This document shows positions 5,350 through 10,592 of a DNA stretch of 10,592 bases, piece by piece. Under the pieces are notes generated by a model. That model was not told the DNA's origin, searched no databases, and saw nothing but the letters and a program-made list of their open reading frames with translations. Location of the stretch: the NCBI GenBank assembly GCA_024274855.1, contig JAJSAJ010000487.1, positions 1 to 10,592 of the forward strand, written 5' to 3'. A program made the translations under genes and the position numbers. How positions within the stretch are numbered: the stretch's first letter is position 1; each line of letters starts with the position of its first letter. The DNA comes from Planctomycetota bacterium. GTDB taxonomy: Bacteria > Planctomycetota > Planctomycetia > Pirellulales > Pirellulaceae.

Positions 5350-7224
5350 ATGCCTGAAAATCCAACGGAACCGGCCCTCACCAAAAACGCTCGGCAATAC
5401 TACGAGGCATCACGTCAAAACTATATTGACCGACTTATTGAGATCCGAAAGTGGGATCGCCGGCTTGTCTTGATTCGTCTTGGCCTTTTCTCGAGTGCCG
5501 GGACAGCGTTCTTTTTGGCAGTGAGCGGCGCCCCCGGTTCGGTCTTCTGGTACGTATTGGGGGGCATCCTGGTCGTGGCGTTTGTGGTTGCCGCGCGTGC
5601 GGATGAGAGGAACGCCGAACAACGTGCCGAGGCAAAATGGCTCAAGACCTGGCACGAAATGTCGCTGGCCAGGATCGATCGACATTGGAAGTACGTTCGG
5701 GAGTTCGAGGTGCAATTGCCGGAGAGCGACCGCGACGTGGCAAACGACTTGGATCTATTCGGCCACGCGTCGCTGTTTCAATTGTTGAATCGAGCATGGA
5801 CGCCGCGAGGCCGCGCGACCCTGGCCCGGTGGCTGGTTCATCCCGCGAAAGCAGGTGAAATTTCTTTACGCAATTCGGCCGTTGAGCAATTGGCGGACGA
5901 GCAATCGTTGCGTGAGAGACTGGCGTTGCTTGGTGGCGTGCTGTCCGACAGCCTGGCGGGTCCCGAAGCGATGATTGCGTGGGCCGGAGCTCCAGCGTGG
6001 TACGCACCGCATCGTTGGCTGATTGTGTTGACGCGAACATTGTCGATATTGATGATCTCGCTGCTGATCGGCTGGGCCGTTACCGGCATGCAATCGATGG
6101 CCATTGGCATCGTGGCCGTTGTTGGCGCCAACCTGATAGTTTGTATCGGATGGAACGGTGCCATTCATTCCGTGTTCGACCAGGTGTCGGGACGACATCG
6201 CGAGGTGTGCCAGTATGGCGTGATCTTCCAGCTCTTACTAAGCCGCCCTTTCTCCTCACCAAAACTTGTCCAGCTGCGATCTGTTATCGAAAACCACGAA
6301 CACGGACCGATTCACGCAATGACGATTCTTGCCCGGATCATGTCGCTCGCTTCCCTGCGGCATGCGGGATTGCTCAGCCTGCTGCATATCGTGTTGCAGC
6401 TAACCATCTTGTGGGACTTTCATATTTGCCGGTTGTTGGACTCGTGGAAAGGCCGTTACGGCCGGTATGTCGAGGACTGGTTCGATTCACTTGGCCAGCT
6501 CGAATCTCTAGCCTCGCTCGCTGCGCTAAAGCACGACAACCCCGATTGGTGTTTCCCTGAGATCGATGCCAAGGATCCTATTATCCGGGCGAATCAGTTG
6601 GGCCACCCGTTGTTGAGCGACCGGCAGCGGGTCCGCAACGATGTTTCGGTCGGTCCACCAGGTACGGTACTGCTGATAACCGGATCGAACATGTCGGGAA
6701 AAAGCACGTTGCTACGAGCGATTGGTGTCAATGTCGCCTTGGCACAAGCTGGCGGGCCCGTTTGTGCGACCCGTTTTCGGATACCACCGGTGACACTCGC
6801 CACCAGTATACGCGTTCGAGATTCGCTGGAAGAAGGTGTCTCGTATTTCCTGGCCGAGCTCAGGCAGCTCAAACGCATCGTCGATCGAGCCGTAACCTAC
6901 CAGACACACTCCGATCGCACGCTGCTCTATTTGCTCGATGAAATCCTCCAAGGAACCAACTCGAAGGAACGCCATATCGCCGTCTGCCAAGTCGTGGCAC
7001 ACCTGGTGGAATGTGGCGCAATCGGCGCAATCACGACCCACGATCTCGATCTGGCCACTTCGCCCGATCTGCAGCAGTCGATTCGGCCCGTCCATTTTCG
7101 TGAGACCCTGCACGAAGATGCCGATCAGACCATGACGTTCGACTATCAGCTCCGTGAGGGAATTGCCTCGACAACCAATGCACTTAAGCTGCTTGCACTG
7201 GTGGGACTGCGGAAGAATGCGTAG
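5350..7224 (+). CDS. Membrane-anchored MutS-family ATPase
   Basis: The predicted 624-residue protein is a MutS-like P-loop ATPase. The N-terminal half has hydrophobic segments at about 41-58, 65-82, 223-241 and 250-267, suggesting membrane anchoring. Residues about 135-165 (DLFGHASLFQLLNRAWTPRG, then RATLARWL) match the start of the MutS core/lever domain. The ATPase domain carries Walker A GSNMSGKST (445-453), a GVSYFLAELRQL segment (496-507), Walker B LLYLLDE (525-531) with the following GTNSKER, and the switch TTHDLDLA (562-569). The end, FDYQLREG then NALKLLALVGL, is also MutS-like. The N-terminal mismatch-recognition domain with its Phe-x-Glu motif is absent, so a classical mismatch repair role is unlikely; the real substrate is unknown. 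The open frame begins at 5146, but the extra 68 residues contain six cysteines and look non-coding. ATG 5350 gives a family-like start, though no clear ribosome binding site supports either. Confidence 0.85.
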   Translation: MPENPTEPALTKNARQYYEASRQNYIDRLIEIRKWDRRLVLIRLGLFSSAGTAFFLAVSGAPGSVFWYVLGGILVVAFVVAARADERNAEQRAEAKWLKTWHEMSLARIDRHWKYVREFEVQLPESDRDVANDLDLFGHASLFQLLNRAWTPRGRATLARWLVHPAKAGEISLRNSAVEQLADEQSLRERLALLGGVLSDSLAGPEAMIAWAGAPAWYAPHRWLIVLTRTLSILMISLLIGWAVTGMQSMAIGIVAVVGANLIVCIGWNGAIHSVFDQVSGRHREVCQYGVIFQLLLSRPFSSPKLVQLRSVIENHEHGPIHAMTILARIMSLASLRHAGLLSLLHIVLQLTILWDFHICRLLDSWKGRYGRYVEDWFDSLGQLESLASLAALKHDNPDWCFPEIDAKDPIIRANQLGHPLLSDRQRVRNDVSVGPPGTVLLITGSNMSGKSTLLRAIGVNVALAQAGGPVCATRFRIPPVTLATSIRVRDSLEEGVSYFLAELRQLKRIVDRAVTYQTHSDRTLLYLLDEILQGTNSKERHIAVCQVVAHLVECGAIGAITTHDLDLATSPDLQQSIRPVHFRETLHEDADQTMTFDYQLREGIASTTNALKLLALVGLRKNA

Positions 7225-7277
7225 GACTAATCTGCCGTATGGCGCCAAACCGAACAGCCAACAAGGAACGATAATCC

Positions 7278-7360
7278 GCCCGGTCTTCTCATCCGTGGAC
7301 CCATCTCTTATCCGTGGGGCAACCATTCAGAATCGTCTGTGTTCTATCCGCGGACCGGGC
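7278..7360. repeat. Intergenic repeat cluster between convergent genes
   Basis: The gap between the convergent MutS-like and CHAT genes holds three copies of an ATCCGYGGRSC motif: 7291-7301, 7310-7320 and 7346-7356. The cluster is enclosed by an 8-bp inverted repeat, GCCCGGTC at 7278-7285 and GACCGGGC at 7353-7360. The spacing of 67 bases is long for an intrinsic terminator, and no T-tract follows on either strand. It is probably a degenerate intergenic repeat; a role in ending the two converging transcripts is possible but not shown. Confidence 0.5.
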
Positions 7361-7394
7361 TAGCTTTGGTCAGCGGATGTGGACAATGAGCGCG

Positions 7395-10300
7395 TTACTT
7401 AGGTTCCGCGCCGGTATCGATCAAAGCGTACCCAGCCCAGAAGAACGGTGATTCGGCCTTGAGTGACGTGTCGTTGTTCGACGCGTTAACTCGAGGTTCT
7501 TGAGGTAGATCCAGATCGCTCGACTTGGCCAGATGAACGGCACGTTGCCAAGCGGCGCTAGCGGGCCGGTGCGGCAGCTCACGAACAAACTCGCGAATCA
7601 GTTCATAGGTTGTCTGCCCGCCGTCTCTCCACCGGCTAAGCAGCACGGTACGGCAGCCGGTTGCCATCAGGCCACAGGCAGCCAGGAACATATCGTCGCC
7701 GTTGCCACCTCGTTTCAAGCCGTTTTCGGCCGGGGTGTGGAAGCCGGGCAAGATGATTTGGTCCGGCCCTTTCCACGGCAAAGCCATCCATTGGGCCAGC
7801 GTACCGGTTGCCTTGCCGCGATCCAGATCGAGCGGTGCCCAGCGATAGGGTGGGCCTGCGTCGTTGGCCAAGTCACTCAGGACGATCAAGCGGTCCAACG
7901 CGGCGATGTAGACAAATGACGATGGGACAGGCTTGACGGGTACGGCAAAAACGCCTGCGTCGTCGGATTGCATTGCTTGCAGCGCGTTTCGAGCGGCTGA
8001 ATCGTCGTTTTTGGGAAAGAGTCGCGAGGCGACAACCGCAGTTCGGGCAATCCGAGCCCGGGGACGATGATCGGGTACTGCGAGTGACATGGTTGGTGCG
8101 TACCGAATCCGCACTTTATCAATCAGTGGTACCTTGCTTTGGCCGTTATCGACGATCAGCGTTTCGAACGGCACGTACCAAAGTGGCCCATCGGGGACGA
8201 TGATCAGTTCTTCGATTTTGTCCCAGGCGCTGGCTGGGGCATCACCGGTCAATTGTTTCAGCAATTCGGCCGCCGTCGTTTTCCAGCTTTCATCACTCAG
8301 TTCCTTGTCGGTGATTGGCTGGTTACGATCATACAGTCCGATTTCGTGCAGCAACGTGCTGACGCGAGCCCGAACTTTCGCGAGTGGTTCGATGCGCCAG
8401 CTTGAATAGGCTTCGCTGCCGATTAGAAAGGCGAATGTGCCATTGCTGGTTGAAGCGAATACCATAATCTGCTGGCCCGGTTTCAGTTGCTGCTGGACTT
8501 CCTCGACACTCATGCGAGGCGGGAAGACGGGATCGCTTGGTTCCGGACCTAGTGCTACGGCGCTCAGTACTGCTTCTGCAGCGACGCTGACATCGGCAAG
8601 CTGTTTCAACAGGGCTTGCTGTTTGGCGAAGTCATCGTCTTTTGGAACGGCGGGCAGCTTTTTCAACTCAGCTTGCAGTTGTTGTGCCTGTTGTGACAGT
8701 TGGGCTAGGGCCGGGTAGTGGGTCAGCAGCCCCTTGCGTTGCAGGACGATGGAAGTCGGCAAGGCTTCCGGTGGTGCTTCGACGATCCATCGGAGATTCA
8801 GAACGCGGCCGCCCAGTGGCAGCGAGCCGTAGAAGCGCCGTCGCCGAAGCTGGTCAATAATCTGCAACGCCTTGTTCTGTTCCTTACGTTCCAACACCAG
8901 GAGTAGCCAGTGATCGTAGGCGCTCCGATTCAGAGTCACCAGCGTGGTCAACGATTCCATCGGATCGAAGGTCCAGTCTTGAGCGGTCGGATCACGCAGA
9001 ACGGCCGAATACAACAACCCGCTTTCCCGAGTGGTAATAGCTCCGGACGCGGTCAGTCGATCGGCGAGCAGGATTTGGAAGAGCCATCCGGAACTCTTGC
9101 GTTGGAACGTCATCGCCTTGGCGAGTGCCGTCTTGCCGCGCGCCATGTTTCTATTGAGAAAGTGCACATGAGCGGAAATGAATTGGTGTCGCGCTCCGGC
9201 GGTACCGGCGAGCATTTCGCGGGGCCGCAAGACGCGAGCAGCCTGGTCGAGCCAACTGGTCGCTGTGTTGGCATTGCCGCGAGCCGCAAGATCCTCGGCC
9301 GCCGTCAGCATGATCGTGGCTTCAATCCCACGAGGGCCCAGCCCTCGCGATCCGATGCGATGGGTCCACGCCGCCGCCGCTGCCAGTGGCCCGTACGGTT
9401 CGCGGTTTCCGGTGGCGCGATGAGCAACCATCCCCCATCGAAAAGCTTCGGATATCGTGTCGTATTGCGTCGAGTCGTCCTGGGACAGCAACGCTGCGGA
9501 GAAAGTTGCATCGCGACAGTACTTCTCGGCCGTTTGATACTGCTTGGCTTGAAAGGCCAATTTGCCCAAGCCTAACAAAGCCATCGGGGTCAGCGTGTGG
9601 TCCATGCCGCCGGCCAACAAAGACTTGTTTAGTTCTGCAGCTGCCTCTTTCATTTTGCCCGCCGATGCATAGGCGAACCCCAATTGGGCACTCACCCATG
9701 CCTGAGCCAAGGGGGCGGGAGGTGCGGGACGACGTTCCAAGGCGGTGATGAGCTGACTCGTCAGACGATCAAATCCGCAGGCCGGTCCCATGATGTCGCC
9801 CCGGCGCGCAATGGCCAGAGCTGTGCAGCGGACGATCTCATGGACATGTACCATCAGATATTGCTGGCGAGAAAGCACACCACCGCCCCGTTTTAGAACC
9901 TCCAAATTCGCAGCCTCGGAGTTGCCCTGCAGACTGGGCATCGGATCCCGGATTCGTGCTATACGGACCGTCCGGGTGCCGCTCCCCCATGTGGGTGGGT
10001 ATCGGACCGTGCGACGCGACGGCTCCAATGCCGGAGAAAACTCGATCGCATTCATCCATCCGGGGTTCTGAAGAAAAACCTGGACCGCAAGTGTGTATTG
10101 CTTCAGGGCACCTTCGGGATTTCCCATGCGAATCATACATTCGCCCAGCATCGTGTAGTGGGCAATCGAATCGGCCCAGACGCCTTGGGTGCTACGCAGC
10201 CGAGACGTGGAGACGAAACGGCGTGCAGCCGTGTTGTAATCACCTACTAGATAAGGCGTTAGCGCACGATAATAGTCGCTTTTTGGGACCGTTCGCTCCA

Positions 10301-10535
10301 GCTGCCCGTAGGCTGGTACAGATGTTGCACACGCGATCAGCAGCCCCAGAAAAGCCAACAGGGTAAATCTTGAACCTGGCGAGCCGCTGGCTTGCTCTGG
10401 GGCCGTACTCGCCCGTCGCTCACAAAACAGCTGGCTACACCGTACTCCGGCCTCTGTCGCCGCCTGAGACATTCTGGGGATATGCCTGAACATGTGGGGA
10501 GCTCGCTGTTCCGAGCAACGGACGCGCATCATCAT
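7395..10535 (-). CDS. Large exported protein with TPR-like repeats and a degenerate CHAT domain
   Basis: This 1046-residue protein has an unusually long N-region, then a signal-peptide core at about 57-71 (FTLLAFLGLLIACAT) and a likely cleavage site after AYG (77). Residues about 85-560 are helical, with TPR-like pairs such as 277-306 (AQAWVSAQLGFAYASAGKMK) and 318-345 (MALLGLGKLAFQAKQYQTAE). A Gln-rich helical segment follows at 608-650. Residues about 670-1041 match the CHAT fold (caspase-like peptidase superfamily): ELIIVPDGPLWYVPFETLI (776-794), VRIRYAPTMSLA, DQIILPGFHT (925-934), GCRTVLLSRW (960-969) and SPFFWAGYALIDTG at the end. The usual catalytic His (ATHG) and Cys (LSAC) motifs are not where expected: LIVLSDL (883-889) and ILPGFHT (928-934) occupy their places. 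It is probably a non-peptidase CHAT, although H933 and C954 remain. A good ribosome binding site supports the start. Confidence 0.88.
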   Translation of the reverse strand: MMMRVRCSEQRAPHMFRHIPRMSQAATEAGVRCSQLFCERRASTAPEQASGSPGSRFTLLAFLGLLIACATSVPAYGQLERTVPKSDYYRALTPYLVGDYNTAARRFVSTSRLRSTQGVWADSIAHYTMLGECMIRMGNPEGALKQYTLAVQVFLQNPGWMNAIEFSPALEPSRRTVRYPPTWGSGTRTVRIARIRDPMPSLQGNSEAANLEVLKRGGGVLSRQQYLMVHVHEIVRCTALAIARRGDIMGPACGFDRLTSQLITALERRPAPPAPLAQAWVSAQLGFAYASAGKMKEAAAELNKSLLAGGMDHTLTPMALLGLGKLAFQAKQYQTAEKYCRDATFSAALLSQDDSTQYDTISEAFRWGMVAHRATGNREPYGPLAAAAAWTHRIGSRGLGPRGIEATIMLTAAEDLAARGNANTATSWLDQAARVLRPREMLAGTAGARHQFISAHVHFLNRNMARGKTALAKAMTFQRKSSGWLFQILLADRLTASGAITTRESGLLYSAVLRDPTAQDWTFDPMESLTTLVTLNRSAYDHWLLLVLERKEQNKALQIIDQLRRRRFYGSLPLGGRVLNLRWIVEAPPEALPTSIVLQRKGLLTHYPALAQLSQQAQQLQAELKKLPAVPKDDDFAKQQALLKQLADVSVAAEAVLSAVALGPEPSDPVFPPRMSVEEVQQQLKPGQQIMVFASTSNGTFAFLIGSEAYSSWRIEPLAKVRARVSTLLHEIGLYDRNQPITDKELSDESWKTTAAELLKQLTGDAPASAWDKIEELIIVPDGPLWYVPFETLIVDNGQSKVPLIDKVRIRYAPTMSLAVPDHRPRARIARTAVVASRLFPKNDDSAARNALQAMQSDDAGVFAVPVKPVPSSFVYIAALDRLIVLSDLANDAGPPYRWAPLDLDRGKATGTLAQWMALPWKGPDQIILPGFHTPAENGLKRGGNGDDMFLAACGLMATGCRTVLLSRWRDGGQTTYELIREFVRELPHRPASAAWQRAVHLAKSSDLDLPQEPRVNASNNDTSLKAESPFFWAGYALIDTGAEPK

Positions 10536-10539
10536 CTGG

Positions 10540-10544
10540 CTCCT
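10540..10544 (-). promoter_or_regulatory. Ribosome binding site of the CHAT gene, overlapping the upstream gene's end
   Basis: On the minus strand AGGAG (10544-10540) lies 4 bases before the first of three consecutive ATG codons (10535, 10532, 10529). The spacing is 4, 7 or 10 bases, so the second ATG is also a good start. The site follows directly on the TGA at 10547-10545, and the GA of that stop extends the match to GAAGGAG. This supports the long N-terminal region of the CHAT protein and suggests translational coupling to the upstream gene. Confidence 0.75.
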
Positions 10545-10592
10545 TCAAATCAGCGTTGATTTCCGGCTAATCACCTCGCCTTTGCCCTTAAG
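10545..10592 (-). CDS. C-terminal tail of an upstream gene, possibly a class III adenylate/guanylate cyclase
   Basis: Only one minus-strand frame stays open from the right edge. It reads LKGKGEVISRKSTLI and then stops at TGA (10547-10545); the other two frames meet stops within the first seven codons. The LKGKGEV stretch is typical of the last strand of class III nucleotide cyclase domains, where a V-x-L-K-G-x-G-E-type sequence is common near the C-terminus. Fifteen residues are too few for a firm family call. The stop lies 9 bases before the CHAT start and touches its ribosome binding site, so the two genes very probably form an operon. Confidence 0.5.
   Translation of the reverse strand, partial: LKGKGEVISRKSTLI

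Noticed and set aside
6712..7326. 204-codon minus-strand open frame opposite the MutS-like ATPase domain.
   Set aside because: It is antisense to a clear Walker A/B ATPase domain, resembles no known family, and is best explained by the GC-rich codon pattern of the real gene.
8910..9575. 221-codon plus-strand open frame inside the CHAT gene region.
   Set aside because: It is antisense to the TPR-like part of the CHAT protein, is of low-quality composition and has no recognisable domain or ribosome binding site.
1..10592. Search for tRNA, rRNA, CRISPR arrays and riboswitch-like structures.
   Set aside because: No cloverleaf, rRNA-like segment, evenly spaced repeat array or recognisable riboswitch core was found by reading both strands.

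Overview
The window looks like chromosomal DNA from a planctomycete, probably of the Pirellulales type. This is inferred from the gene families only: an exported sulfatase, a secreted DUF1080-type protein, a membrane-bound MutS-like ATPase, a very large exported CHAT/TPR protein, long intergenic gaps, and small palindromic repeats between genes. There is no rRNA, tRNA, CRISPR array, integrase or complete transposase gene, and no sign of a phage.

Layout from left to right. (1) Positions 1-532, minus strand: a two-gene phosphorelay unit, a stand-alone Hpt protein followed by the first 33 residues of a response regulator that runs off the left edge. (2) Positions 533-1215: a long gap holding a compact palindrome-rich element (895-1037). 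(3) Positions 1216-2733, minus: an exported sulfatase of the sulfamidase-like kind. (4) Positions 2734-3273: a divergent gap with a 136-bp element bounded by inverted repeats. (5) Positions 3274-4746, plus: an exported fusion of a DUF1080 (jelly-roll) domain with a PHP/amidohydrolase-like domain, followed by a strong hairpin. (6) Positions 4747-5349: a gap with a second, shorter version of the repeat in (4). (7) Positions 5350-7224, plus: a MutS-family ATPase with N-terminal and internal membrane segments and no mismatch-recognition domain. (8) Positions 7225-7394: a convergent gap with a short repeat cluster. (9) Positions 7395-10535, minus: a 1046-residue exported protein with helical repeats and a C-terminal CHAT-like domain. 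Its catalytic His and Cys seem to be missing from the usual places. (10) Positions 10545-10592, minus: the last 15 codons of an upstream gene, possibly a class III adenylate/guanylate cyclase, whose stop codon overlaps the CHAT gene's ribosome binding site.

The sulfatase and the DUF1080-PHP protein are divergent, both carry export signals, and would fit breakdown of sulfated or complex polysaccharides. No shared regulatory site is visible. The Hpt/receiver pair suggests a phosphorelay whose kinase lies elsewhere or outside the window. The likeliest candidates for something under-described are the apparently dead CHAT protein with its tightly coupled upstream gene, and the modular intergenic repeats that differ by a clean internal segment.
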